Source of the DNA: Ceratodon purpureus
Taxonomy: Eukaryota > Streptophyta > Bryopsida > Pseudoditrichales > Ditrichaceae
Length of the DNA: 64,000 bases
Assembly (NCBI GenBank): GCA_014871385.1
Contig: CM026426.1
Location: forward strand, 51,942,478 to 52,006,477
Direction: 5' to 3'
Shown: positions 46,388 through 59,122 of the stretch, one piece after another
Numbering within the stretch: position 1 is the first letter of the stretch
Layout: every line of letters starts with the position of its first letter
Notes under the pieces: model-generated
The model's database searches: none
The model's input: only the letters and a program-made list of their open reading frames with translations
What the model was told of the DNA's origin: nothing
Program-made: the position numbers and the translations under genes

Positions 46388-47128
46388 CTTTTATTGTTTT
46401 CCCTTTCTTTCTCCAACAAAGCCTTTACATCCTCATTCTCATCCGGGTCCTATTTTTAGTTGGTTGAGTTCTTCTTCTTTCCCCTTCTTTCCTCCAATAT
46501 GATCCTTCACATCCTCGACTCTTCATTCTATTATTGGTCTGAGTTTTCGTCGTTCTCATTTTTGTTTTTTCACATCTTCCCCGTTTCCTTCAGATTTATT
46601 ATTAATATTATTGTTTTTATTCTTATTATTATTATTTTTATTAATTTCAAATTTCTTTGCTAAGTAGTACCTAAGTATCATCAAGGTAGTGCCTAAGTAT
46701 CATCGAAGTAGTGCCTAGTTATTACTCAAGTATCACCAAAGTAAACTACTGTTCTTTACCAGCTGTAAGAGAGGGTGAAAGTCAACAGGCTACTCCCAGT
46801 ACTACCCACTTACTTAGCATTCAATTGCCCTACTAAGTCTATAGGTCATAGGACTTTTCCAAGTCGTGTCAATGTCGTTGGCGATTGTGTTGCGTGCTTC
46901 CATCATCCAAAGGTACCAACGCCAATTTTTTAAGGTTCAAAACATGCCTTCTTAATGGTACAGCAGCCGTTCCCGCTTGGTCAAATGTTGCTTTGCTCGG
47001 AATTGTGTCCACCATTGTTTCCATAGTTGTTTCAATTGCCTGCTTAAAATTAGATCTCTAGCTAGCTCCCGCTGCTTTGTCACTCTGGTTGCTGTAGCTG
47101 TTTTGTAATCGAGGTGAATAGTTGCAAC
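45409..47128. other. T-rich noncoding region
   Basis: Pyrimidine-rich on the plus strand with a T run at about 46359-46387 and ATTATT runs near 46600. Nothing coding recognised. Confidence 0.5.
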
Positions 47129-48550
47129 ATGTCTAGTTTGCGCAAGAGATCCTATTGTTTTAACAAAAGGAAAGTGACTTTGCCAATAGAGGCACGAGGT
47201 CGTAAGGCAATAGTTGCCAAGTCTGAAACTACATCACAGTGTCATACAGAGTCTACGTGTGATGCGCCATTTGACTTAAAGGGAATTCCAACAGATTTCA
47301 GAGAGAAGCTTGTTCTGGCTGAAACATGCTTGCTTGGTCAATCAGCTGCTGTCCACGACGAAGAATTCTTCCATAGAGTGGTAGGACTTTGCATGGAAGG
47401 TTGTACGCCCAAAGATCGTTCCAACACACACATACAAAGAGATTTGGCCACCTGGGGAGGGTGCAAAGAAGATGCGCTACTTGTTGGACCGTTGTAAAGA
47501 CTACAAAGCACGGGATATGTATCTAAGGATGTACCAAAGAGTATATGGCAATGCTCTTGACAACAAATCATTCAGCCAGACTTTTCTACGCACATGTGTG
47601 TATAATTTGAGCCGTGGGCAAGACAGCAATGTCAATTGGGCTCTTGTTGCTGCAAAGGTGAATCAAGAACGCCAAGCATATCTTGGCAACAACCCGCAGA
47701 AGCTGGGTCCTCGAGCGTTCAAGCAACAGATGGCATTCATCATCTCGGCATGCTCAACTTACTTCCTCAACAATGGGGTTGGCACTGGTGTAAGGAAAGT
47801 GGACGCATTGCTAAAGGAGTTGCAACTGAAGACTTTAGAACTCCAGCAGTTTGCATATGCGGTAGACGAGAAGAAATTAGCTCACACTCGTTTAGAAGCC
47901 CGGATATTGGCGTCAAAAACAGAGGATGAGTGGTTGAATTCTATGAAGGAAGATATTTGGAGAAGGAGCATAGAGTTTGCTACAGCTGGTGAGCTCCAAG
48001 AGAAGGCGGATGTAGACAAGGAGCAACGGAAGATTAGCAAAGCAATTGCTGCCAACAACGACGCATTGAAGGCCGCCCAAGAGGAAGCAGCAACGCTGGC
48101 ATCAACTTTAGAGCGCGATAGTTCAGCTTACTAGAGTTTCCAACAGCAGTTACTTTAACTCGAGAAGAAATGTGCATCTGAGAAAATTGCCCAGCACTCT
48201 ATCACCTCGTTGGGAAGAATATGTTTGAAGCAGGCGTCCTTTTGAAAACTAACCTTGACTCAGCGTGTGGATGTTGCAACTACCTCTTTGTTTCAAACTG
48301 TGCAGTGCCATATTCATGTGGTTGTTTGTTTCACTCCTAGTGCTTGTGGCCAGCGCTGATTTCAAGACATGGCAATTGCCCTCTCTGCGGCATACTAGGT
48401 GATGCAAGTTGGTTGGAATCATGGGGGTTTGATGGGCTGGAGCGCTCTAGTCGAGTCTCTCTTGACAATAAAGGCAAATGTCTATTGAGTCCAGAAGAGT
48501 CTGGCTTTATGAAGCAAAAGAGAAAAGATGTTGGTGATGCTCAAGGTTGA
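47129..48550 (+). pseudogene. Helical-domain / coiled-coil / RING protein, best decayed copy (E3)
   Basis: ATG at 47129 (MSSLRKRSYCFNKRK). The N-domain contains LKGIPTDFREKLVLAE and DEEFFHRVVGLCMEG. A one-base frameshift at the G-rich site near 47458 joins LATW to GAKKMRYLLDRCKDYKARDMYL and the family core MYQRVYGNALDNKSFSQTFLRTCVYN...VNWALVAAK. A long coiled coil runs to about 48130, followed by TAG and TAA. The RING-like end is at about 48310-48400: YSCGCLFHS, TAG at 48338-48340, CLWPALISRHGNCPLCG, then WGFDGLE and a basic tail to 48550. The TAG stands where the E2 copy has Trp (HPWCLW). All features match E1 and E2, defining one family. Confidence 0.58.
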
Positions 48551-50215
48551 CCAGCTCCAAAGCTCGCCAAAACAAAGGTCAAGGTAAAGGGTCCATCGCC
48601 TTAACCACCAATTTCTCCATTTATTCCAGCGTTCCCACATCCCAAACCACTTACTAGCCGACCCGCTGGCAGCATAACAGTGAAGTTGTGAATGTGGTCG
48701 TTTTAACCTTGGCACATCACAGTATGTTTTAGTGTTCTTTTGCTCCTTGCATTTTTCACAATTTTAGCTCATGTTCTTTATAGTTTAGTATCAAGCTTGT
48801 TTCAGTTATAATTTTATGTGCCGGAATTGTCCATGTGTTTGTTGAAACCGCGTTGTCTCTCTAAAGAAATGAGAGCTAATGCTAGATGTGTTGTACTCTA
48901 AACAACAAAACAAAACTTAGAAGAGAAGAGGGCGCTCGAGGAAGGGAAACCAATTGTTCGGGACGTTGAACCATGCCCAATAGCTGCAGAGGACGTGCCA
49001 AGCGGTTCTTTCAACAACCCGAGTATTGGCAATTTGGTACGAGTGCCACCTTCCTTCCCAGTGTCACTAGATTTGTTAGTTGAGCAGAGCATATTGATCG
49101 TGGAGGGTTTCGCTTAGAGATGTATTGAATAGATCTATTGTTTAATTCAAAGATGTTAGTGGCCGAGTTTTATTATCATGGCGTTAGCACCAAAGTGCTT
49201 GTAGTGTTTATAATAGCTAAACCTTGACTCCATTCATTCCATGGCCTTGGTGCTGAACATTTTGATGAAAAAAAAATTGGCATTTTTTCACAACTTCATG
49301 ACTTCATGGACGTTTCCACTTCCTCTTTGTTTCCACTCTATGGTCTTTCCACTTCACTCTGTTTCCACTTCACTTGTTTCCACTTTACGCATTGCAATTC
49401 TACACTCTGTTTCCACTTCTCGAGCTTACTGACGAGAACGTTCAAGTCAGCCTTCATACTGTGCACTAGAGTTTCTTTCAATGAAGGATTTGCAATGTTC
49501 GTATTTGCATGGCATGTATGATTGTGTTCTTTTATGTTACCCAATGAGGCATAACCTAGTTTCTCTTGAATGAGTTTGCAGCTCAAGAGCGATACTTTGG
49601 AGTTGTTGCTTCACTGCTTTAATCAGCCTCTTTTCCGAGGATAGATTAACTCTAATTGGACATAATAAGGGACCAAAGGACCAATTCTAATCAAATGACA
49701 TGCATGCATGCGACTCGCATCTAGGTCGTTTAGAAAGTGCTAGTAGTTTATATTCTTTGTGTTGTTTTTGCAGGTTGTCAGATTTCTTGAACATTTGATT
49801 CAAAGCAAGGCACATTACATTGTAATTTATGTCACCAATGAAGAAAATATTGAGGTTTGTTTAACTATGTTGAGGTGATTTGATTTTTTTGAATTCATGT
49901 GAACACTGATTGCAAATTTTTGTGCACACTGAGAATGGTACAAAGATATGCTAATAAGGAATATACAAATTGAAACATTGATGATTGGGTAGAAAAAAAA
50001 CGTGCATTTATGATGCCTCCACCATTTAGCTAGAATTCAACCCTAACTGAGCCATAGTTCCTATTCAGCTTGAGGTGTAAACAAAACTACCTTTCTAGAT
50101 CTACATCCGTTTAACTACCTTGTGTGTCTTTTTCAATCAAAATACTCCTATAGCACTAGTCTCTCTAAGCTCTAAACTAGCTGGTAAGTGCTACTATCTC
50201 AAAAGTCAACATTGA
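48551..50215. other. Mostly noncoding, one exon-like piece
   Basis: 49774-49854 is exon-like (acceptor TTTTTGCAG, donor GAG|GTTTGT) and reads VVRFLEHLIQSKAHYIVIYV. TTTCCACTTCACT words recur between 49315 and 49420. No other gene recognised. Confidence 0.4.
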
Positions 50216-50310
50216 GACGATGGCAACAACGGCAACAGTGGCAACAATGGCAACAGTGGCAACAACGGCAACAGTGGCAACAATGGCAACGATGACAACA
50301 GTGGCAACAC
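50216..50310. repeat. GGCAAC-based microsatellite
   Basis: TGGCAACAATGGCAACAG and variants, about a dozen hexamer-scale units with a 12-bp superperiod. Confidence 0.92.
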
Positions 50311-50551
50311 ACTTGAAGGTTAGAGAAGGTAAGGATATGGTGCGGTGCACAATATCCTAACCAAACACCACTTTGGTTTGCCAACCCGGATCTATTAGAG
50401 ATATGAACACTTCTTTCGTGGGATTCTCCACAATAAACATCGTGAATGTTTGCCTCATAGTGTCTTAGGCTGCAGCAAAAAGGTCTACAAAGACATGTAC
50501 AGGAAAGAAACCATTGGAGGTGCTCCATACGGCTCCCAGTGGTGGACTTTG

Positions 50552-51294
50552 TTACAGACTGAAAGTCTGCATGAAGTTAAGCTTTGAATGCCTCACTAGT
50601 ATGCATAGTTGGGAGTGGCCCATCCGGATTACTAAATGATGGCAACAGCAGTGGCTCGACTGATCCATACAAAAGCCCTGGTATAGGTGGAACGTAGACA
50701 AGATTAGAAAAAAAGATTCTCTTATCAAGCAGCTCCTTATACGACCGCCCATTGCGAGTTGCTTCACCAACATCGTTGTGCTCAACCACGATTATTCCAA
50801 GTATGGAATCATGGTTGACCTAATTTTCAAAATACAATTGGTACAAAACTCTTCCCAATACCCAAAGAAAACCACAAAATTAACAACTCCTCGACGTCAC
50901 GCGACGGCCACATGAGATTTGGAGATGGTTGGCACAGAGTTAGTCATGACTTACAATTGCATGGAACTCGTTCGCGAGTAATTTGTGGCTCTAGTAGCAC
51001 CTGTTGCCTGTAGTAAGCATGCCTCACCAACACGGGCTGTAGTTCCGGCTTGTTGGTGACAACCTTGCGATGATCAACCTTGAATCTAAGATTAACTATT
51101 TGAGCCTTGTAGGTTCCCCTCATGTCATCACCGTTATGGCGTCGAGCATCTCTAGCCGAAGCCCCAATACTCATGAGATTAAGCGACACCTATGACATCC
51201 GCTCATACTTTGTAGGAATCCATTTCCCCTCTTCGTTGTGAGTGTTGTGTGGAATAACTACAGCAATCTGTGACAGTGGATGGCAGTTATCCAT
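50552..51294 (-). pseudogene. Unrecognised minus-strand gene remnant with an in-frame TAG
   Basis: From ATG 51294 or nearby the frame reads MDNCHPLSQIAVVIPHNTH...KYERMS, TAG at 51192-51190, then VSLNLMSIGASARDARRHNG...VLLEPQITRERVPCN with a possible donor (AATT|GTAAGT) at about 50955. A second segment at about 50816-50577 reads VNHDSILGIIVVEHNDVGEATRNG...RIFFSNLVYVPPIPGLL. Further decayed coding sequence may extend to 50320. No domain recognised and the splice phase between the two parts does not fit cleanly. Confidence 0.35.
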
Positions 51295-51838
51295 ACTATC
51301 TACTACCTAAACCTCCACTTCAAAGAATTTTGACTATTCCTCACTAACTTACACTCACACCCATAGTTGCAAGTTGATTCTCCCTAAACTCAAATAATCA
51401 ATCATCCCACATTTCCCACGTGAAATCACTGTTTACCATTTATGGTGACATCAAATTCCATGAAGAATGGCAAATGCCGGCTCCACTATCTGTTGCCAGC
51501 ACGTGTGTGGGTAAGTCATCCAAGGACACCCCATTACCAAGGACATCCAATATTCCAAAACCGAGACACACTCCACTCCCAACTAAGGACACTCGATTAT
51601 CGCATCACTGTACAAGCATTATCCAGGACCACCATTTGCGATTGGCTCCCATCCATTGCAAATCCTCCGTCACCGCCTCATACTCCACCATGGCACAGTG
51701 CATGGTGGAATTTATTGGGAATTTCTATTTTGACAAAATCAGGATATTCCAGTTTCACATTTGGGCATCCTAATACCCGAATTTCTCTTTGCGTCCCTTC
51801 GTAGCTGATGATTTTTGAGGTCAGAGGTGGTTTTCTTC
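51295..51838. other. Spacer, nothing recognised
   Basis: Only short overlapping frames; no repeat or domain seen. Confidence 0.5.
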
Positions 51839-52102
51839 GAGCATCCCCAGTAAGGCCTGAACCTTAAACCTGTAAACGGAAAGATGTAGAAAGACGTGAA
51901 TTGCGGTTTAGGCCAAGCCTGTATTCGAGCTTGTAAGCCTGTAATTTACAGGTCATAACCTGATCTTGGAAGGTTTTTTGGGGCAAACCTGTAAATGTGT
52001 AAACGGTTTTGGAATGTTTTGCTTAGGAAAGGCACTCAGGTTTGGGAGAACGACGTTGTCATAATTAGAGGCTTACAGGTTTACAGCTTACTGGGGATGC
52101 TC
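51839..52102. mobile_element. 264-bp MITE-like element
   Basis: GAGCATCCCCAGTAAG at 51839-51854 is repeated as its exact reverse complement at 52087-52102. The inverted repeat continues imperfectly inward with CTGTAAACCTGTAA. No coding capacity and no clear target-site duplication. Ends beginning GAGCATC are common in plant MITEs, but I do not assign a superfamily. Confidence 0.78.
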
Positions 52103-54887
52103 TTACCTGTACTGTGTGCGCTCGTCGGGGTCGAGTCACTCCGGGTGTGAAGTTCCTCTTTCGGGAGCGGGTGCTTGACGTGTCTTGCTTTCTTCTCCAA
52201 AGCCAAGGACATCGATGCAGTGCGCGATTGGGGATGTGACGCCGAACTGGGGTTTGGCTGAATTCGTATTGGTGGTGTACTTGTGGTCGAGTTGCGTTTG
52301 CGGCCAGTCGATGTTGGTGAGCGGGACATCAGTGTAGGGTTGGAGCTTGCAGATGCTGTCGTTTGAGAAGATAAGGTAAGCTCTGTTGTGGAGTGTTGTT
52401 CTGGAGCGGGGAGGAGGTGCGAGTCCTTCGTCCGGCCGGCTGCTGTTACTCCTCTCGGCACCTCCACGAGCGTGATGCGGTCTCTTACCTGTGGTTATGG
52501 CGACTGCTTCAACGTTGAGACGATGAGGCTGCTTCGACGGTGAGACGTTGAAACAACTTTGACGTTGAGGTGTGGAGACGTTGGGACTGTTGAAACTACT
52601 CCGACATTTAGGTGGTGTTGTGTCTGTGTTGCCCCTGCTGCGGCTTTGCCTCTACAAGGGCGCTTCTAAGAGCACGAGTAGGAGTCTCCCAAGAGGGAAC
52701 TGTCTTTTTTGTGCAATTACACCGCAGCCTAGGCAAGTTGCTACTTTTGCAATTCCAGGCAAGAAATCCTTTATGTAAACAGGTAGAAAGGATTGTATCT
52801 CGTTAGTGAATTTGCTGTAGAGAGGGGTCAAAGTAACTTACCTGTGTCGAGACTAGTGTCGCGGAGAATACCACTAGCTGAGTTGATGTCCAAGCCTCTG
52901 GAGCTTTAGCAACTATTTGCCTGTTCTGTGAATGTTGATGACGAGATGCCGGTGTTGTAGTGGTTGCTACCCGTTTGTGGTTGAGGGGAGCTGAAGTCGC
53001 TGAACGTGTGGTATACGAGGCTTGCTAATTCACCATACTGGCTGCAATTGCTTGGGCTTTTGGGTGCAGGTGCTCCTGTTGTCCTTTTTACTTGGTATCA
53101 GTGCTGCTTCCGGTATCGATGCTAAAGGTGACCGAGTTTGTCTCGCGATGGCAAAGAATTGAGTAAGCTAAGTAGGCTAAAGTCTTTGGAGATGTGGGTC
53201 TGTTCTCGCCGTTAGGTGAGGCTTGCTGTTTTCTTGATGCGTTATAAGTGGCTGAGCTCACACTGGTGAGTACTACCTTGGTCCTCGCTGCTGTTGCCGA
53301 TGCTGGTGTGAGCGTTGTTATTGGTGCGAGTGTTGGCTCATGACTGCTCTTGAAATGGTGTTGCAGGTGTCCAGAAAAAGGGGGAGGTCGGAGTAGTCGG
53401 AAAGACTTTGAGATAAAAAAAAACCGGATCTTGCCCTCTTGTGTGAGTATAATCGATTCGCAATATCTCTCACGTTCGGTGATGGTACCGTGTGGATCGT
53501 GGTAACTTGATTGATGCTATGCAGGGAAAATGATGGCAGCTGCGAAGGAAAGGAAAAGATAGAGAGTATGTAAGAAATACAGAGAAATAAGAGTTCTCTT
53601 TGGAGAGCCGGAGCTGTCCAAGCTCCCTGTGATGTGTCGTAGCAATGTTGGAGGTGAGGTTGTCTGGATCAGGCAAGCTTGAAGAAATAGCTGTGCTTCC
53701 GAGGATTCTGGTGATAAGAGTTTCAGAGGTAGCTTAAACACTCATCAGGAACGCGAGTCCAAAGAGAACACTCACTATGCCAATTCAAGCCCAGTGCTTC
53801 AGATCTTCTCAATAGCGGTAGTTCTATTCAGCACTAGGTTACAAATCTAGTCCCCTTGCTACCAACTCGGCCCTTCCCAACACTCCGCTCACCTTCCTCA
53901 AACAACACAGCGCAACGAGAGAGGTTTGCAAGGGCCGTACATAAGGCCCAGCACACTCGTCTGTTACAGAACTAATCTGCAGCTAAGTCCCAGAGCTCCC
54001 CTCACCAGACAATGCAGAGCGGCTCAGCAGTTCATTCTCGCTCGATTATGATTGTTTGAAGCTTAAACTATTAATCCATGCAAAAATACCATGGCACGTG
54101 ATGAATTTTTTAAATATTTTAACATTCATTTATGATTTTCCATATTCACAATCAAATATATTAGATGAAATGGATCTTGAGATTTCATAATTTTATACTA
54201 ATATAAATCTCTAAAAGCATACAACTACTTTGTCAATACAAAAACATTATAGACTTATAGAAATGAATTTGCATTGTTGTAGGAGCTTGGTCATTGCTTA
54301 ATCCAAATATATCTAATTTATATCTACAATGTTCATATATCATACTAGCAAAAACTTTGTGTTGCAATGCAATATGGAACTAAAAAATACACTAGATGGA
54401 AAAATACAGGCCCTAATGTAAAGAATGTTGATTGAAGGAAATTAATAAATTGTGTATAGATGGAAATAGTTGACAAAACATTCAAACGAATGAAAATGGA
54501 TGAAAATAACATGTAATGAGATATTGGATGATAATTGATGGATGGAAGAAATGGATGAAAATGTGACGGATTTTGTAACACAAAGGTCGTGAGATTAGGT
54601 TGTCATACTCCACATTTTATTTCGTCAGAGAAGAATTCGAAGTGATTTACCCCATAAAAATATGAAGGAAAATCGTTAGCGTTGTGATCGTTGTCCTCTT
54701 CAGCCCTCCATCTCCGCACAAGTTGCTTCTATCAACACAAATGCAACTTGCGATGTGTACGATTCTGTGCAATCCGTGAACATGTAGGAAAACGCAAGAA
54801 GAGGAGCATGTAAGCGGACTCATGTTGCGGAGTGCTTCATGTCGACTCTAGGAACATAGGGTTTGGTTGTGAGATGACGAAGCATTG
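52103..54887. other. Region without a supported gene
   Basis: GACGTTGAG words recur at 52515-52590. A Ser/Thr/Pro-rich minus-strand frame (52467-52081) ends inside the MITE and is not supported as a gene. The 54060-54660 part is AT-rich. Confidence 0.45.
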
Positions 54888-55266
54888 ATGGTAGACATGG
54901 TGTTTGCGGAGCTATATCCGTCGCACAAGGATCTGTTCTATAAGGAAGAGATTTTGCGCAATCTGTACTCGCTCAATCTATGGTGGCATTACATGAAAGC
55001 ACGAAGTGATGCGCCCGTGAAGAAGCGGCATATGTTGTATGAGAGAGCGTTCGGCGCTTTTGCCGGGGAGTTATAAACGCTAGCATGCATATTTGAAGGA
55101 GAAGGCGGACGGGGTGCGGGGCTTGTTGCTGGAGCATCCGAGCTACGAGGTGATGAATAAACGTTTGAGCGGGCGCTTATGACGATGCACAAGATGCCGC
55201 GGTTGCGGATCATATATTTGTAAACCCTTCCGCAGCAAAAGGTTTTGACGAGAACGCGAAGATGGA
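54888..55266 (+). pseudogene. SYF1: SYF1/XAB2-like pre-mRNA splicing factor fragment
   Basis: Starts MVDMVFAELYPSHKDLFYKEEILRN, then LNLWWHYMKARSDAP, KKRHMLYERAFGAFAG. The frame then changes near 55070 to SYKR, TAG, HAYLKEKADGVRGLLLEHPSYEVMNK, and changes again to TFERALMTMHKMPRL..., LPQQKVLTRTRR. This is the N-terminal HAT-repeat region of SYF1 (XAB2 in animals), a scaffold of the spliceosome NineTeen complex, normally over 800 residues. Only about the first 125 residues remain, with two frame changes and several stops; one TAG stands at the usual Trp of the 'LWHAYL' motif. No intron is visible in this stretch, so a processed copy or a captured fragment are both possible. Confidence 0.78.
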
Positions 55267-55794
55267 ACATTCGAGTTTGGAGAATGATTATGGGCAGGTG
55301 GTGGAGGAGGAAGAATTTGAATTTAATCCTCATCAACCAACAACTTTCAAGGAGTGATTTAAGAAGCCGTTCTAGCTGAATGAATAAAATGACGTGGATT
55401 TGCGCCTTACAAGGTAGGTGAATCTTATGGACAAGCGGCCTAAGCTGGTGAGAAGTGCCCGCATGATGTTCATGAATAAGACAAGCGAGTGAAATTGTTC
55501 GTTGATAATTCTTGGAAGCAAGTGTTAAAATACATGGTGTTCACAAATAAATAACAATATAATTGAATATTTTTATATGGTTTAAAGTGTATGAAAGTCT
55601 TTAAGGTAAACACCAATTACAAATTCTATAATTTTCATTTAAAAAGTTTAATTTGTCAATAGTTGTGTGCAACAATACGTAGCCCTAGGATAATAGATAT
55701 CAAAATCTTGAAGCTAAAACTATAGTATCCAAATCGGTTGATTACACATGCATATACATAAGTAGATTTCAACAATCTATCATGACCAAGTGTT

Positions 55795-55843
<49 letters not shown>

Positions 55844-58464
55844 ATTCATTTACATCACAATAGTCATTAATGAGGGAATTTTGGGTGTTCTCCTATGTAA
55901 ATTACCTGAATATAGTGAAATCACATTGAGAGCACACTCGGAACATATTGGGAACTTCATTGGATCTCAATGGAAACACGATGGGATTGTTGTGGTAACA
56001 CAGTGGGAAAGCAAGTAGGACATGTTTGGTTCCATCATGCATAACTTATTTCACTGTGAAATACAATTTGTTGTCATTCATTTAGATCATGAACGCAAAG
56101 TACTCATGCAATGATTTGTCTACTTGAGTTAAAATAAATTGTTTCCGTAATGAAGTAGCATCAGCCTACTTTTAGGAGTCTTTTACAAATAGTCTGGAAT
56201 GCGCTCCCACGCGCAATATGAATTGAATAATGCTCAATTAATAATAGAAGTCATTCAATGTTGACACAAACCCATCATTGAGTAGATTTTCCAAAGCAAA
56301 GAAATATATATTGCTATAAATGTCTTAAGAATAGGTTACATTTCACCAAATCAGTGACATGACTGTACATTCTGACCACAACATTTATCAAATTCGATTA
56401 TCATGCGACCCTTCGCACTGACATACTGGAAGACTCGCTTTGAATAATACATTGTCCAATATCAATCAATTGTGATTCTCTAGAAAGGAAATATCTTGCG
56501 GCTATGTTTCTACTTGTAGCACAAGGTAGTGGTGACTTAACTCAATTCTTGAAGATCTTCTAAATTGTCAAACTCACAAATCCCAAGATATATGACTAAT
56601 TCGAGGTCGGCCTGTCGCATAGATCTTTTGTTGGAAATTCTGGAAATGTCAAAGTAATTAGTGAATACAAGTCTTTCTACCTTGCAAATGGACAAACAAC
56701 AATCCTATTAGCAAAAAGACCATAAGATGCCGACGGTTGTACTTAGAGGCCAATACTTGATTCACAACGCTTAAGGCGACGAAGATACAGATTGTCTTTA
56801 GTCCAAAGTCTACGCCAAGGTACTTCAAATCCATCTCCTTCCGTACTATGCTTCAAAAGAGGTTGAAGGATAAAAAATCCATGTACTCTTTGATTCTCAA
56901 AGAATGTGTGTATCAAAGTTCCATTGAGATGTCACAAATAACATGCTAACGACGATTTGCCTTGTTAGACTTCTACTCTGACGTTCATTGCCCACTTTCC
57001 AGAAACAACCAAGCTCAGAGTTGACGAGAGCAGTCTCTTCCATTGTCAAGTATTCTACTGAACCCCTCCCTTCTCCAAAAAAAACTTAAGTAGGAAACAA
57101 CTCTATCATGTCAATGCACATCTCCGTTCTTCTTGTACATCTACATATTATGTTGTCCTCGATTTTGTACTTTGCCTATGAACCACATGATATTCCTTGT
57201 TGGTGTATCCCATATTGCAACAAAGAAAAGATTAGCGCCTAAAAGGTAAACTTTACATATCAAGAGGGTACGTGATTTAAACTCCTTGCAAAACAAATTG
57301 TCTCTTGCCCTGCACTTGTGCTTAGGTGATGCATACTAAATAAAAATTCAACTACGTACTAATCAACAACTAGAACAATACGTGCTTTGCATACAAAAGT
57401 AGGCTTCAGTTGTTTACAATACTCGCTGCCTTTGAAACGGGCAAGCAACCGTAACAAGTCCCTCAAAGATCACTTAATAAGCACCATGCACTCCGATCTA
57501 AAACTTCTTTAACACCAAGTATACTTCCATCTTTTTTCGAGCAACACAAAGGTGCAATATCAATTTTGGCTCGAGAAGTCCCCTGCCTACATGGCGTTTA
57601 GGGTTTCAGTTCAGCCGTTGGTCTTCCTTCTTGCCCATCACTCTTTCTTTTGGATACATCTGTTTTTGCAAGGTTTTCCACCGTAGAGGAGTTTCACAGT
57701 TTTCGTCGTTTCGTTGTGCATGTTTGTTAGGGGCCTGTGGATATGGTTCAGGATTATGGAAACCGCTAGATGAGTGAAGTAGATTGGGGCGGATTTCTGA
57801 GCAAGATTTAGTCTGAATCTGGAAGCAAATTCTCGTTGTGTGTACTCTGCGGCAGATTCTGTGGAGAATGGGTCCTCCAAAACCCTACGAGTCTGTAGAG
57901 ATGTATCGCTATAGGAATAACCCGGTTTATTTCTTCGTAGGAGTGTTTGAAGTGTGGGATCCTCATTAGAATTTGAGTCAGTACAAAATCCTCCAAGGAA
58001 CTACTTGTTTTAGGTTTTAAGAACGAATTCAAATGGATGTGGCACCTTGGGTGTCGGCAGCCATTACTGGGAGTTGACATTGTAGATGTCGGTAGCCATT
58101 AATCTCTCCTCATTCTTTGTACCAGGGTTATTGAATCATCCTGAATCCTATAGTACTCGTCTCCCTCCCGAGCAAGCTCTTGGATTCTGAGGGCTCCTAT
58201 TATTTTTTAGACTTTTGAGAGTTGCTACATAGAATGAGCTTCTATCCTAGACTTGTTGCGCTGCTTGAGAAGTTTGTTTGGTTATGATGTGAGAGAGTTT
58301 GTGCATTCTTGAAGTGGTCGGGGGTGTTGGAGTTCCTGTGGGCCACGGCTTTAACGTGGGAGTGGGTTCGAGTGTAGAGGTTGTAGTAGCAAGGAGTTGA
58401 TTTGTCTTAGGAGGTTCATTGCAAGAAAACGAGTTCTTGGAACACAACTGGGGAGGGGGGGGGG
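55267..58464. other. Long stretch without a recognised gene
   Basis: AT-rich; contains only short frames. A TA microsatellite lies at 55807-55842. A G run lies at about 58451-58464. Confidence 0.45.
55799..55842. repeat. ACAT/TA microsatellite
   Basis: ACATACATACAT followed by about 18 TA units. Confidence 0.95.
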
Positions 58465-58985
58465 GTACGAGGAGCTCATGTACCTGTTGCCAGCTTCAAC
58501 GAATCAGGTTCTTAATCATGTCCATCTTTTCCTGAATTTCAATTCAATTTTACCGTGAACGCTCTCTTCAAGGTTGTAATCAGTTTGCAGTCTTGGTTGA
58601 ATTGTGCTTTGATTTGTCTTTACATACATTAAATCCGTGAAAACCCGTGTTCTTGCAAGTCGCTAGTAGTATCCTACTTTCCAATGCTTTGAGTTACTTG
58701 ATTACTCGTGTTTATGATTTGTCTTTTAGAACAAAGAATGTCTAATCCTTAGGGGGGTACGAGGAGCTCAGGTACTTGCTGCCACCTTCAACGAATCAGG
58801 TACTAAATTACGTCCATCTTCTCCTGACTTCTGATTCAATCTTACCGTGACTTCCCTCTTGGTTGTAATCTGTTTGCTGACATTGGTCGAATGCTGTCTT
58901 TCCCTACATTGAATCAGACTTTGTCTTACTTGATCACTCGTGTCTATGTTTTTGTCTTTTAAAACAAACAATGTCTATGCCTTAT
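58465..58985. repeat. 292-bp direct duplication
   Basis: GTACGAGGAGCTCA at 58465 and again at 58757 open two diverged copies that also share CTTCAACGAATCAGGT, GTTGTAATC and ACAATGTCTA near their ends. The second copy lacks about 60 bp. Both copies follow a G run. Confidence 0.85.
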
Positions 58986-59122
58986 GACTGTTCCTTCGAA
59001 ATCATGAATGTAGGAACTATCATTCCATTTCTGCCGTGGGTGTTGGCTTTCAATTTTGATTCGAATTTACTGAAGACTGGTCCTTTGATGTATTTGATAA
59101 TAGTCACAGTCCTCATTTACAG

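Noticed and set aside
43740..46680. Frames rich in Phe/Ser from T-rich DNA
   Set aside because: They are translations of low-complexity T runs.
52081..52467. 128-codon Ser/Thr/Pro-rich minus-strand frame
   Set aside because: It ends inside the MITE, has no recognised domain and no supporting splice or promoter signals.
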